A DNA stretch of 64,000 bases from CAZIOH01 sp964540815 (GCA_964540815.1 CAZIOH010000016.1:22422-86421); one strand, 5' to 3'; counted from the stretch's first letter, positions 43,615 to 55,479 are shown. Notes: generated from the sequence alone by a model not told the origin. Program-made: numbers and translations.

Positions 43615-44412
43615 TCAGCCTTCCGGGCCCAGCCAGTGTCGATCCAGCCAGTCGAGAGAGACGGGGGTCGTTCGCAGCGTGAGATCGAGCGCCCGCGCCG
43701 CCGCTTCGGACGCGTCTGGCTCCGGGGTGGGGCTGGCCGGCGCATAGGCGCGCGCGTAGAGCACCCAGTTCGAGAGCTGAAAATGGTGCAGCAACGGCTC
43801 GAAGCGCCGCCCCACGTAGCTCTCGAGGACGGCCTGGGCCTCGTCGGTCCCGGGACAGGCGGTGAGCGCCACGGCCGCCTCGAACAGGAGCGCGCGCAAT
43901 TCCTCGAAGGCGCGCTCCGGGTCGGCCGACACGCTCGCCAGCAACGCCTCGAAGCCTGCGGGCGACAGCCCGGCCTGCTCGGCCGCCTCGGCCATGATCG
44001 GGACCTGCGAGACGATGAAGTCCGACTCGGGCACGACCGAGATCAGGCGCCCCACCAGGTAGAGATCGAAGGCGCTCGCGATGGCCTCCCCGAGCAGCAG
44101 CGCACGGGTAGAGAGCGGTCCGGGGCCGGCGCCGAGGAACTTGCCCGCGAGGTGGTGCCACGCGGTGTGGGCCACCACGTCGGGGGTGATGTGCGCGTCG
44201 CACAGCACGCTGGATTCGGCGGTCTGTGACCAGTAGGTGAGGTTGAGGAACAGCGCCCGATCCCAGCTCGCCCGCTCGCCCGCCTCGGGGACCTGGAAGC
44301 GATGCTGCGCCTTCCGGACCGCCGCGCGCAGCCGCGCATAGATGCCGACGTGGCGGAACGAGGCCTCATCCCCGATCGTGAGCTGGTCGAGACCGAGGGT
44401 GCGAAACTTCAT
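43615..44412 (-). CDS. Hypothetical protein upstream of hflX
   Basis: The 265-residue product is mostly helical, with no signal peptide and no family I recognise. It contains several His and acidic residues (VLCDAHITPDVVAHTAWHHL) that could bind a metal, and two Trp/Leu-rich helices near the end (LLHHFQLSNWVLYARAYA). The frame is open to 44448, but ATG 44412 has GGCGGGGGC directly upstream and gives the better N-terminus (MKFRTLGLDQLTIGD). It sits between an ABC-F ATPase gene (107 nt upstream) and hflX (52 nt downstream), all on the minus strand. Both neighbours act on ribosomes, so a role in translation stress is possible, but no sequence motif proves it. Confidence 0.75.
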   Translation of the reverse strand: MKFRTLGLDQLTIGDEASFRHVGIYARLRAAVRKAQHRFQVPEAGERASWDRALFLNLTYWSQTAESSVLCDAHITPDVVAHTAWHHLAGKFLGAGPGPLSTRALLLGEAIASAFDLYLVGRLISVVPESDFIVSQVPIMAEAAEQAGLSPAGFEALLASVSADPERAFEELRALLFEAAVALTACPGTDEAQAVLESYVGRRFEPLLHHFQLSNWVLYARAYAPASPTPEPDASEAAARALDLTLRTTPVSLDWLDRHWLGPEG

Positions 44413-44519
44413 GCCCCCGCCAACCGTCGGCGCCAGCCGGCCCTGCACATGGGGCTCACCCTACGCCGACGGACCCCGCGGGGGCAAGCGGGCCGGCACC
44501 TGGGAGCCGGGTCGATGGA

Positions 44520-46541
<2,022 letters not shown>

Positions 46542-46694
46542 GGACGGGCGAAAGCTAACCCGCCGCGCCCGGTCGGGCACCAGCATTTGCGGTGACGCTC
46601 CGTCGCCGGGCTCGGATCGTCGGCCGAATATGATGCTATTTCGAAGGCGGTGCACTAGTCTTCCCAGACACCCCCTTCTCTGACCGAAGCCGCC

Positions 46695-48464
46695 ATGATC
46701 CAGCGCACCTACGCGCCCGTCGCTCTCGCGGCGTGGCTCATCGCTCCGGGCTGCACCGGTCACATCGGTGGATCTTCGGGGCCGGTGGCAGGCCCGGCGG
46801 GGGCGGGCGGCGCAAGCTCAGCCGGCGCAGGGACCGCCCCGGCGACCTTCGCCTTGCCCCCGTCGCCCACCAGCATCCCGGCGGCCGATCCCTGCCGGAG
46901 TGGCGTCCCGGGACCGCGCCGGATGCGACGCCTCAGCGCCGCCGAGTTCGCCGCCAGCGTTCGGGCCATCTTCAATGACCCGACCACCCCCGTGACCACC
47001 GTCTTCAGCGATCCATCGGTCCTCGGCTTCTCGGTCGACGCCAACGCGCTCCTGGTGCAGGGCCTCAACGCCTCCCAGCTCATGGACAACGCCGAGGCGG
47101 TGGCGAGCTGGGCGGTCGCGAACGGCAAGCTGTCGCAGTTCGCGACCTGCACCAGCGTGGATGCCGCCTGCGCCCAGCAGTTCATCCAGGCCTTCGGTCG
47201 CCGCGCCTTCCGGACCACCCTTGCCGACTCCGACCCTCGCATCGCGACCTACGGCAAATTGTTCCTGGCTGAAAGCTCGTTCGAGGGGGCGGCCGAATCG
47301 GTGATCTCGGCCATGCTGCAATCCCCGTATTTCCTCTACCGCAGCGAGCGCGGGACCCTCGGGACGCCCGGAGCATTCGCCCTCACGCCCTTCGAGGTGG
47401 CGAGCGCGCTCGGCTACCTGCTGACGGGCAGCATGCCGGACGATCCGCTGCTGGCCGCGGCCGACGCGGTGGCCTCGGGGAGCCTCGGGCTCGGCGCGAT
47501 GCTCGACGCGCAGGCTTCGCGCTTGCTCGCGGCGGAGAGCCCGAGCCACAGCACGGCGATCCTCGGCTTCATGGGTGGCTGGCTCGGGCTCGATCGCCTC
47601 TACACGACGGCCAAGGACGACACCGTCGCGACGTTGACCACCGCCATGCGCGACGACATGGCGGCCGAGACCCGTAACTTGATCCTCGAGGCGTTCGATG
47701 GGCCGATCTCCGGAGGGTCCGCAGCGTCCGCGGGGTCCTTCGCGAGCCTGCTCACCGCGGATCATTCGTACCTCAACCAGGATCTCGCGGGCTACTACGG
47801 GCTCGATCCCACCGGCCTCACGTCGGCGTTCACCCGGGTCGTGTTCACCTCGAGCACCCGGCGGGACCGAGGCCTGCTGGCGCACGGCACGTTGCTCAAC
47901 GGTTATGCCCGCCCCGACGCGTCCTCGCCGACCCAGCGCGGGCACCTGGTGCGTTCGCGGCTGCTGTGTCAGCCGGTTCCCCCCCCACCCGCCAACGTCA
48001 ACACGACCTTGCAGCCGGCGGCCACCGCGCGCACCACCCGTCAGCGCATCGAGAACGAGCACTCCCTCGGCGCGTGTGACAGCTGCCATCGGCTGATGGA
48101 CCCGATTGGCTTCGGCTTCGAGCACTACGACGGCTTCGGGCGTTACCGCGACGACGAGAACGGCGTGGCCATCGACGCCACCGGGACGGTCTTCGACACC
48201 AACCCGCGGGATGGCAGCCCCACCTTCGATGGCCTCGGTGGTCCGGGCGGCCTTGCCGCCTACCTGGCGAGCGATCCCGACGTGAACCAGTGCCTCGTGC
48301 GGTACTGGACCTACTATGCCTTCGGCTCGAGCGGATGGGCGGAGGATGCGTGCACCTACGATGCGATCGCCACCGAGGCGACCGCCCAGGGTTTTTCGCT
48401 GCGCGGGGTGCTGATGGGCATCTTGCATGCCCCGAATTTCACGACCCGGGTTCAAGATCCGTGA
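46695..48464 (+). CDS. DUF1592-family secreted lipoprotein with a CxxCH motif
   Basis: DUF1592/DUF1588/DUF1585-type proteins are large exported proteins common in myxobacteria and planctomycetes and almost always paired with a DUF1552 gene; no function is proven. The 589-residue product has a lipobox (LIAPGC, Cys20), a Gly/Ala/Ser linker to about residue 65, and the family opening (RRMRRLSAAEFAASVRAIFN). Core blocks are FGRRAFR, MLQSPYFLYRSERG and TADHSYLNQDLAGYYGLDPT. Near the end is a single c-type-heme-like CDSCH at 461-465, followed by HRLMDPIGFGFEHYDGFGRY. If the heme is attached, this is an outer redox lipoprotein. The DUF1552 partner starts 61 nt after its stop on the same strand. Confidence 0.88.
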   Translation: MIQRTYAPVALAAWLIAPGCTGHIGGSSGPVAGPAGAGGASSAGAGTAPATFALPPSPTSIPAADPCRSGVPGPRRMRRLSAAEFAASVRAIFNDPTTPVTTVFSDPSVLGFSVDANALLVQGLNASQLMDNAEAVASWAVANGKLSQFATCTSVDAACAQQFIQAFGRRAFRTTLADSDPRIATYGKLFLAESSFEGAAESVISAMLQSPYFLYRSERGTLGTPGAFALTPFEVASALGYLLTGSMPDDPLLAAADAVASGSLGLGAMLDAQASRLLAAESPSHSTAILGFMGGWLGLDRLYTTAKDDTVATLTTAMRDDMAAETRNLILEAFDGPISGGSAASAGSFASLLTADHSYLNQDLAGYYGLDPTGLTSAFTRVVFTSSTRRDRGLLAHGTLLNGYARPDASSPTQRGHLVRSRLLCQPVPPPPANVNTTLQPAATARTTRQRIENEHSLGACDSCHRLMDPIGFGFEHYDGFGRYRDDENGVAIDATGTVFDTNPRDGSPTFDGLGGPGGLAAYLASDPDVNQCLVRYWTYYAFGSSGWAEDACTYDAIATEATAQGFSLRGVLMGILHAPNFTTRVQDP

Positions 48465-48525
48465 GCCAGATCCAGGCGGACGAGGGTCCGCGAAGCGCCT
48501 TCGTGAATCGGCCCGTGAGACGACC

Positions 48526-49881
48526 ATGACGCCCACCCGCCGGCGGTTCGCGGGCAGCCTGGGCGCGGGGCTCCTGCTCGCGCCGTTTCTCTCGTTCGAT
48601 CCGCGCCATCAGGGCGGCCTCGGGGCGCGTGCCGCCGTGGCCGCCGCGGCCCCCAGGGCCAAGCGGATCCTGCTCTTCTGCACCATGGGGACGTACCCAC
48701 CCATCTGGACCCCCACCGGCCTCGACGGTGAGAGCATCACCACCTGGAGCGCGAGCACCTCTCCCCTCGCCGCCGTGAAGGACAGCGTGGTGCTGATCGA
48801 GGGGCTGCCGAGCGGCAACCCCGGCGACAACCACGGCAGCCCCGACGGCATCACCGGGCTCGGCTTCGGGTACTACGACGGCCAGCTCAAGATCTCGGTG
48901 GACCAGTTCGTCGCGAGCAAGCTGGTGGCCTCGGGGGTCAAGCGCCCCATCGCCTCCCTGCTCCTCGGGGCGGAGACCAACGCCTCCGGAGGGCGCACCA
49001 TGTTCTACGGGGGAAGCGGCGGCAACAACCTGCCCACCATCGGCTCGCCCCTGTCCGCCTTCACCACCGTCTTCGGCGGGGCCATGCCAGCCGGCGTGAC
49101 CTCCCAGGCGCTGCTCCAGCGTCGCAAGAGCATCCTCGACCTGGTGGCTGCCGAGGCGACCTCCCTCAAGGCCACCCTCGGGACCCTGGAGGGAGCCAAG
49201 CTCGACATTCACCTCGACTCCATCCGCCAGCTCGAAGGGAAGCTGTCCCAGGCGGTGGCACCAGCAGGCGGGTGCGTACGACCCGCCGAGCCGCCGGGCG
49301 ATGGCACGTACACGTACATGAACGCCATGGACGCGATCGCGGCCAACGCGATCCACCAGGACATCATCGTGAGCGCCTTCGCGTGCGACATCACCCGGGT
49401 GGCGGCGCTGGAGTACGGGAACGACCAGATGCTGAAGGTCAACCTGCCCGGTCGGGTCCCCTACGACGACGAGCACGGCGGCTTCATCCACAGCGGCGCC
49501 GCCTCCGGCTACAAGAACCTGATCGAATTCGAGAAGTACCTGGCCGAGCAGTTCGTGGCCCTGATCGGCAAGCTCAAGAGCTTCCAGGACCCGGATGACG
49601 CGTCGAAGACCCTGTTCGACACGACCCTCCTCGCCTGGTGTCGGGACATGGGGGATGCGCAGAACCACGACCAGAAGTCCATGCGCTTCGTGCTGGCGAG
49701 CGGGGACCGCGGGTACCTGAAGACGGCGCCGGGCGGGCGCTACCTGACCTCGTCCGAGCGCCACGAGCGCGTCCTCTTGAACCTGTGCGAGGCGGTGGGG
49801 ATCACCAGCTACGCGGGCTTCGGCGATCCGGGGCTGACCGGCGCCATGAAGCAGCCCTTGCCCGGTCTGGCCGCGGTTTGA
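48526..49881 (+). CDS. DUF1552-family Tat-exported protein
   Basis: The 451-residue protein starts MTPTRRRFAGSLGAGLLLAP, a twin-arginine signal (RR with a following hydrophobic core), so it is probably exported folded and may bind a cofactor. The body matches DUF1552: ILLFCTMGTYPPIWTPTG, PLAAVKDSVVLIEGLPSGNP, RRKSILDLVAAEATSLKATL, and LFDTTLLAWCRDMGDAQNHD. DUF1552 is distantly related to the DUF1501/alkaline-phosphatase-like group, but no activity is established. It follows its usual partner, DUF1592, by 61 nt; the two are likely co-transcribed and act together outside the cytoplasm. ATG 48526 is the first codon that yields the Tat signal; the open frame reaches back to 48427. Confidence 0.88.
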   Translation: MTPTRRRFAGSLGAGLLLAPFLSFDPRHQGGLGARAAVAAAAPRAKRILLFCTMGTYPPIWTPTGLDGESITTWSASTSPLAAVKDSVVLIEGLPSGNPGDNHGSPDGITGLGFGYYDGQLKISVDQFVASKLVASGVKRPIASLLLGAETNASGGRTMFYGGSGGNNLPTIGSPLSAFTTVFGGAMPAGVTSQALLQRRKSILDLVAAEATSLKATLGTLEGAKLDIHLDSIRQLEGKLSQAVAPAGGCVRPAEPPGDGTYTYMNAMDAIAANAIHQDIIVSAFACDITRVAALEYGNDQMLKVNLPGRVPYDDEHGGFIHSGAASGYKNLIEFEKYLAEQFVALIGKLKSFQDPDDASKTLFDTTLLAWCRDMGDAQNHDQKSMRFVLASGDRGYLKTAPGGRYLTSSERHERVLLNLCEAVGITSYAGFGDPGLTGAMKQPLPGLAAV

Positions 49882-49897
49882 CGCGCGCGCGGCGACC

Positions 49898-51172
49898 ATG
49901 ACCTTGCGATCGGCGCTGCTGGCCCTGGCGGTGGCCATCGCGGCCGGTGGGCTGGTGGGCGCCGAGCGCCAGCAGGCCCACGCCGGCCGCCCAGGCTCGG
50001 ATTTCGGTGGGGTCCGCACCTTCCCTCTCGTCGCGCTGGCCGGAGCGCTCGGCGCCTTGCTGCGCCCGGTCTTCGGTGCCTGGCTCCTCGGGTCCATCTT
50101 GCTCGGGGTGGTGGGCCTGCTGGCGGTCGCGCACGCCCGGGCCCGCGACGCCGCCGAGGCCGGCGTGTCCTCCGAGATGGCCGCCATCGTCACCCTGGTC
50201 CTCGGGGCGCTGGCGGGGAGCCACGAGCTCCTGCCCGATGGCCCGCGCTTCCTGCTGGTGGCAGCCGGGGCCGCCACGACCATGGGGCTGCTCGCCCTCA
50301 AGCGCCCGCTGCATGGCTTCGTGGCCCGGCTCTCCGAGGACGACGTCTACGCGACGGCGAAGTTCGTCCTGCTGGCGCTGGTGGCCATCCCGCTGCTCCC
50401 GAACCGCACTTACGGCCCGCTCGACGTCCTCAATCCCTTCAAGATCGGCTTGATGATCGTGCTGGTGGCGGGCATCAGCTTCGCGGGGTACGTCGCGGCC
50501 CGGGTGGTCGGCAGCCGGCGTGGGCTGCTGGTCTCGGGGCTGCTCGGCGGCCTGGTCTCCTCGACGGCCGTGACGCTGACCTTCGCCGGGCGTGCCCGCG
50601 AGACCCCCCCGCTCGTGCCCTTGTCGGCGGTGGCCATCGTGGCCGCCTCTTCGGTGATGTTCGCGCGCATGCTGACGGTGGTTGGCCTGGTCGATCGCTC
50701 CCTCGTCGGGGCCGTCGCGGTGCCGCTCGGGGGCATGGCCGTCATCGGGGTGGCGCTGTCGGTGGTGCTCTACCGGCGGGAGCTGCGCCAGGGCGGCGCG
50801 GGTGAGGATCTGCCCCTGCAGAACCCCTTTCAGCTGCGTCGGTCGGTGGCGTTCGGTCTCTTCTATGGCCTGGTCCTCTTCGTGGCCAAGGCCGCCCAGG
50901 TCTACGTCGGCCGCTGGGGGATCTACGCGTCGGCGGTCGTGGCTGGCCTGGCCGACGTGGATGCCATCACCATCTCGCTCGCGGAGCTCCACCGAGCCGG
51001 AGCCACCGCCCGGGCGGCCGCGGCCTCGGGCATCACCCTCGCCGCGCTGACCAACACCCTCGCCAAGGGGATGATGGCCCTCGTCGTCGGGGGATGGCCG
51101 CTCGGCCGGCGCGTTGGACTTTGCTTCGTGGTGGTCCTGGGCGGAGGAGCCGCGGCGCTCCTCCTCTGGTAA
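49898..51172 (+). CDS. MgtC/SapB and DUF4010 family membrane protein
   Basis: The 424-residue protein is almost all membrane helices. The N-terminal part is MgtC/SapB-like (AIAAGGLVGAERQQAHAG and GVRTFPLVALAGALGALL). The C-terminal part is DUF4010 (ISFAGYVAARVVGSRRGLLV, GLLGGLVSSTAVTLTFAGRA, then GLADVDAITISLAELHRAG). Members of this family with both parts are thought to be transporters; MgtC itself modulates Mg2+ homeostasis and the ATP synthase, but no substrate is proven for the fused form. It starts 16 nt after the DUF1552 gene and could be read on the same transcript, although a functional link is not evident. Confidence 0.88.
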   Translation: MTLRSALLALAVAIAAGGLVGAERQQAHAGRPGSDFGGVRTFPLVALAGALGALLRPVFGAWLLGSILLGVVGLLAVAHARARDAAEAGVSSEMAAIVTLVLGALAGSHELLPDGPRFLLVAAGAATTMGLLALKRPLHGFVARLSEDDVYATAKFVLLALVAIPLLPNRTYGPLDVLNPFKIGLMIVLVAGISFAGYVAARVVGSRRGLLVSGLLGGLVSSTAVTLTFAGRARETPPLVPLSAVAIVAASSVMFARMLTVVGLVDRSLVGAVAVPLGGMAVIGVALSVVLYRRELRQGGAGEDLPLQNPFQLRRSVAFGLFYGLVLFVAKAAQVYVGRWGIYASAVVAGLADVDAITISLAELHRAGATARAAAASGITLAALTNTLAKGMMALVVGGWPLGRRVGLCFVVVLGGGAAALLLW

Positions 51173-51260
51173 CGAGGGCTCGAGGGTGCTGCTGCCGGTG
51201 CCGCTGAGCCGGTGCCGCTGCTGCCGGCGAAATGTGTTGCGCCGAGGGTGCCCCGCGTCC

Positions 51261-52717
51261 ATGCCTTCGCCCGTGGCGATGCGCGAGCCCAAACCACCGG
51301 TCAGCACCCTCAAGACCGGCGCCATGGCCCGGGGGCTTTCCCTGGCGCGCATGTCGGTCGCCGCCGGGGTGCGGGCCGCCCGCTTCAACGTCGGAAGCTT
51401 GTTCGCCACCGAGGAGGTCCGCGCCGCCCGCTTCAAGACCCTGCTCACCGAGCAGACCGCCGCGGTGGTTCGAGAGCTCGGCCTGTTGAAGGGCAGCGCG
51501 ATGAAGGTGGGGCAGATGCTCTCGATGGTGGGGGATGGCGTGCTGCCACCCCAGGCCACCCTGCTCCTGAAGACGCTGCAGAGCCAGGCCCCCCCCGTGC
51601 CCTGGCCCAGCATCGCGCAGGTCCTGCGGGCCGAGCTCGGCTCCGAACGGCTGGCCACCGTCGACATCGACCCCGTCGCGGTGGCCAGCGCCTCGCTCGG
51701 GCAAGTCCACCGGGCGATCCGGCGCGCCGACGGGGCGGTGCTGGCCATGAAGGTGCAGTACCCGGGCGTCGGTGCGGCCGTCGACTCCGATCTGCGGGTG
51801 CTGCGCCGCCTGCTCGGCATCGCACGGCTGCTGCCAGGCGACCTGTCCGTGGACGGTCTCTTCGACGAGGTGCGGGTCATGATGACGCAGGAGCTCGACT
51901 ACGTCCGCGAGCTCGCGCTCACCGACCAGCACCGCGCCCTGGTCGGCGACGATCCACGCTACGTCCTGCCCCGCACCTTCCCCGAGCTCAGCAGTCCACG
52001 GGTCCTCACCACCGGGTTCGAGGAGGGGCTGGCGGTGGACGGCCCCGAGGTGGCGGCGCTGCCCCAGGAGCGACGTGACGCCCTCGGCCTCGCGGCGTTC
52101 GAGTTCACGCTGAAGGAGCTCACCCGCTGGCGACGGGTCCAGACCGACCCGCATTTCGGCAATTACCGCGTCAGGCTGGGGGTCGACGGCGCGCCCGACC
52201 GCATCGTCATGCTGGATTTCGGTGCGGTGCGGATCTTCGAGGGAGATGATTTCCTGCCGCGCTACCTCGATCTCGCGCGAGGCGCCGCCCGGCGAGATCC
52301 CGCGCACATCGAGCGGGCGGCGGGCGGGCTCGNNNNNNNNNNNNNNNNNNNNNNNNNNNNNNNNNNNNNNNNNNNNNNNNNNNNNNNNNNNNNNNNNNNN
52401 NNNNNNNNNNNNNNNNNNNNNNNNNNNNNNNNCTCGTCCGGCTGGCCCTCCGCATCGCGGAGCCACTCGGACCGCCGACCTCCGAGGACGCGCATCTCTT
52501 CACCGGGGATGGTCGCTACCGCTGGGGGCAGAGCGACCTTCCCCGCCGCGTGCTCCGTCAGGGGAGCGAGCTCGCCCTTCGCGCCCGGCTGCGGACGCCT
52601 CCGCGGGAGATGATCTTCCTCGACCGCAAGCTCGGCGGCCTGTTCTTCTTCCTCGCGACCCTCCGGGCCACGGTCGAGGTGCGACCGCTCGTCGAGCAGT
52701 ACCTCGAGGAGAAATGA
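51261..52717 (+). CDS. ABC1/AarF (UbiB-like) atypical kinase, interrupted by an assembly gap
   Basis: ABC1 kinases are atypical protein-kinase-like ATPases in quinone and lipid metabolism. Before the gap the frame carries the family KxGQ motif (AMKVGQMLSM), a kinase-like Lys in LAMKVQYPG, ELDYVRELALTDQHR, DPHFGN and the metal-binding LDFGAV. After the gap the plus strand resumes in a different frame with a typical ABC1 ending (PPREMIFLDRKLGGLFFFLA, then TVEVRPLVEQYLEEK) and TGA at 52715-52717. The two parts are one gene if the true gap length is not a multiple that preserves frame. The ORF that reads straight through the Ns to 52613 is therefore wrong. Start candidates are ATG 51261 (chosen) and 51279. 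Confidence 0.85.
52333..52432. other. Assembly gap of 100 Ns
   Basis: Exactly 100 Ns, the usual placeholder for a gap of unknown size. It lies inside the ABC1-kinase gene. The frame shift between the two halves shows the true distance is not 100 bp modulo 3. Confidence 0.99.
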
Positions 52718-52776
52718 CGAGGCGGGACCGCCCGCTTCGTCAGCTGATGGGCCTTGGCCCGAGCGAGCCGAGCCCG

Positions 52777-54072
52777 CTACACGCCGATCCGTACCCGCGC
52801 GCGCGGGCGATGGAACGACAGCTGAATGGCCGCGTGCGCCAGGCTGGCCCAGGCGATGTAGCCGAGGCCCTGGGGCGCGATCGGGTACGCCGCATTGAAG
52901 TCCGAGAAGGCCGGGAAGGTTCCCGTCCACAGGCTGAAGTAGACGAGCACGACGTAGGCCCCCCCGGCGAGGGCATAGGCGGCCGCGCGCGCTGGGCTGG
53001 CCGCGAAGAGCACCAGGACCGGATACACCGTGTACTGAATTCCGAAGCCCGGGGTGAGGACCAGGAAGAGCGCGTAGACGATGGCCGCCATCTGTCGCGC
53101 CGACCACCGGCGCTGCCGGGTGGTCCAGTTCCAGTTGAAGAGGCCCAGCACGACGGGAGCCGCCAGGATCAATCGCACGCCGAGCTTCGTGTAGTCCGAC
53201 GCCAGCCAAGGGCCGACCGATGCCCACCGTGCCGTCTGCTGAAGGCCGGTGAGAAACAGGGTGATTCCCCAGTAATTGGGCATCGGGCGATAGCCAATCA
53301 CATGGGAGCTGAAGGTGGCCCAGTGAAACAGAATGAAGGGCAGGAACGGGATGACTCCGAGCGCGAGGCCCGCGAGCAAGCGCTGGACATCCCTCCAGGT
53401 GCGGACCGAGGACAGCAACACCGGGATCATGAGCAGACCGATCAGCTTGACGTTGATGCTCCCGGCCAGCGCGAGGCCGCCGAGGAAGGCGCGACCTCGA
53501 TCGACCAGCAAGGCCGAAAGCAGGATCAGCATCGCGCAGAGGCAGTCGGTGTTGCCGTGGTAGGCGGACACGAACATCGAGACAGGATTCCAGCAGAACA
53601 GGCAGAACACCAGGGCCGCGTAGGCGGGGCCTTTCTGGCTCCTCCAGGTTCGATAGACGAGCAGACCACCCACGCCGTCCGCCGCGATCGCCGGTAGCTT
53701 GAAGAGGATGTCGAAGCGCAGGTGCAACCCGGTGGAGATCTGGTTGGCCAGGGCCGCCATCCAGCCCATGAGCGGGGGATGATTGAAGAGTGGGATGGTA
53801 TCGTAGACGTGGCCGAGTCCCTTGGTCCGGATCGAGTACCCGAAGACGGCCCAGGTCATGATGTCGTTGGAACCGATCGAGCGCACGGCCAGGGCCACGC
53901 GGCCGAGCAAGCCCAGCAAGCCGATGCCAATCAGGAGATCCGCGCGGCTGATGGACTCGATTCGAAGCCAGGGCCTTCGCAGCAGGTGCAGAAGCACCAT
54001 GACCGGCGCGCTCGCCGTCTGGGTGGATGGGGTCGGGGTCGAGTCTTCCTCGAGGGTGGTCGTTCCGTTCAC
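52777..54072 (-). CDS. GT-C type membrane glycosyltransferase (polyprenyl-phosphate-sugar dependent)
   Basis: The 431-residue protein has about 11 membrane helices and the GT-C layout. An acidic motif lies in the first periplasmic loop (RSIGSNDIMTWAVFGYSIRT), and an NHPPLMGWMAAL motif follows, as in dolichyl/polyprenyl-phosphate mannosyl- and glucosyltransferases. A long central region holds FCLFCWNPVSMFVSAYHGNT with an Asn/Asp pair. Such enzymes add a sugar from a lipid-phosphate donor on the outer face of the inner membrane. GTG 54072 was taken as the start. It is the last gene of the minus-strand glycan set. Its 249-bp upstream stretch (54073-54321) holds two small hairpins, ACGAAG/CTTCGT near 54115-54134 and CAGACC/GGTCTG at 54161-54175. 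Confidence 0.8.
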   Translation of the reverse strand: MNGTTTLEEDSTPTPSTQTASAPVMVLLHLLRRPWLRIESISRADLLIGIGLLGLLGRVALAVRSIGSNDIMTWAVFGYSIRTKGLGHVYDTIPLFNHPPLMGWMAALANQISTGLHLRFDILFKLPAIAADGVGGLLVYRTWRSQKGPAYAALVFCLFCWNPVSMFVSAYHGNTDCLCAMLILLSALLVDRGRAFLGGLALAGSINVKLIGLLMIPVLLSSVRTWRDVQRLLAGLALGVIPFLPFILFHWATFSSHVIGYRPMPNYWGITLFLTGLQQTARWASVGPWLASDYTKLGVRLILAAPVVLGLFNWNWTTRQRRWSARQMAAIVYALFLVLTPGFGIQYTVYPVLVLFAASPARAAAYALAGGAYVVLVYFSLWTGTFPAFSDFNAAYPIAPQGLGYIAWASLAHAAIQLSFHRPRARVRIGV

Positions 54073-54321
54073 GGTGGCCTGCTCGTTACCAAGTCATGGG
54101 AGGAAAAGTCCTGAGGACGAAGGGTGCTTCGTGACAATAGACACTCGCCCTCCCGGCGTCCAGACCGAAGGTCTGCTCGGATCGGGCTTGGCCCGTCGAT
54201 TGCCAGGCCCTTGTAACCGAGCGTGCCGCATTCGTGTAAACGGACACCGGCTGGACACATGAGGGGCCGGAACCGGGCGGCCGACCTCATGCAGGATTGC
54301 CGGCCCACGACGGCTCCCGGG

Positions 54322-55479
54322 TCAGGGCTCGCGGGTCGCCGCGCTGGCCGCGGCCGGGGCCGGGACGGGAGCCAGGTAACGCTTCCGAAAGCCCATGAAG
54401 GGCCTCTCGATCACGTTGTACGTGACAATGGAAACCACCACGGTCAAAGGCCAGGCCTCGAGCGCGGTGCAGAGCAGAGCGTTCCGGACCGGGTCGGAGG
54501 ACGGGTGCACCAGCCATTTGAGGTGCATGAGCAAACTGATCATCGTGAAATGGAGCAGGTAGGTCGAGAAGCTGATCTGCCCGAGCCTGGCCACCAGCAG
54601 CGACAACCGGTTCGCGGGCTGGCCGGTGCCCCGATCGAAGGCCACGTACGTCACGATCACCAGCGCCCACACGCCGCCTTCAACGGTGGGCCAGAAGATG
54701 CGATTGAGCTTGTCGGCCTGCCACCCCCCGTCCTGGTTGAACCACCAGAGCCAGCCGACGGCCAGGCTGGCCGCGAGCGCGAACGACCAGCGCAGGGCCT
54801 GCCGGTGGCGTTCGAGGCGCCAGAAGAGCGTGGCGGCCGCCATCCCGATCACGAACTGATCGAGCCGGCCGACGATGGTCATGTACGACAGGTCCCGGAC
54901 CGTATGGAAGCTGATGAAGTGCAAGGTCCGGAAGCCGAACGTGACGGCCAGGATGCCGGCATGGTAGCGCAGCCCGTATCGCTCCCCGAGGCGAAACAGG
55001 AAGGGAAAGACCAGGTAGCACCGGAACTCGACCGCGATGGCCCAGGCGATCCCGAGCAACGGCCCGCCCCCGAGGGCACCCGGCAGATCGCCGAGGAAGG
55101 CCAGGGTCTGGACCAGGGCCAGCAGGCTGAAATCCTGCTCGAAGGTGTGAATGCCGAAGATGACCACCAGGTAGAAGAGGGGGGCGATGCGCCACATCCG
55201 GTTGGTGATGAACTGCCGGTACGAGATCTCGCGGCCGGTCGCGCCGTACGTGAAGATGAAGCCGCTCAGCACGATGAAGAGCGAGACGGCGGAGTGACCC
55301 TCTTCGATCAGGGTCAAGAGGGGGTTGCGGGAGAAGATCCACTGGCCGTCGAAGTCCTCCGCCCCCGTGCGGAAGTACCCTCCGAACAGCTGGAGGCCGT
55401 GGTAAAAAACGATCAGCGTCGCGGCGAAGGCCCGCAGGTGATCCACCGCCGGAACGTAGCGGATATTCGGGCTCTTCAC
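54322..55479 (-). CDS. Membrane acyltransferase, acyltransferase-3 (OafA/YrhL) family
   Basis: Acyltransferase-3 proteins add acetyl or other acyl groups to sugars on lipopolysaccharide, peptidoglycan or exported glycans. The 385-residue product has about ten membrane helices, the family opening (RYVPAVDHLRAFAATLIVFY, with the catalytic-type His in VDHLRA), SAVSLFIVLSGFIFTYG and ISFSTYLLHF. It ends in a basic cytoplasmic tail. GTG 55479 is the start, since no ATG gives this N-terminus. It lies 50 nt after the stop of the GT2-methyltransferase gene on the same strand, so they are probably co-transcribed. Confidence 0.88.
   Translation of the reverse strand: MKSPNIRYVPAVDHLRAFAATLIVFYHGLQLFGGYFRTGAEDFDGQWIFSRNPLLTLIEEGHSAVSLFIVLSGFIFTYGATGREISYRQFITNRMWRIAPLFYLVVIFGIHTFEQDFSLLALVQTLAFLGDLPGALGGGPLLGIAWAIAVEFRCYLVFPFLFRLGERYGLRYHAGILAVTFGFRTLHFISFHTVRDLSYMTIVGRLDQFVIGMAAATLFWRLERHRQALRWSFALAASLAVGWLWWFNQDGGWQADKLNRIFWPTVEGGVWALVIVTYVAFDRGTGQPANRLSLLVARLGQISFSTYLLHFTMISLLMHLKWLVHPSSDPVRNALLCTALEAWPLTVVVSIVTYNVIERPFMGFRKRYLAPVPAPAAASAATREP

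Noticed and set aside
51114..52613. Continuous ORF reading through the 100 Ns
   Set aside because: The Ns are a placeholder and the real C-terminus lies in another frame ending at 52717.
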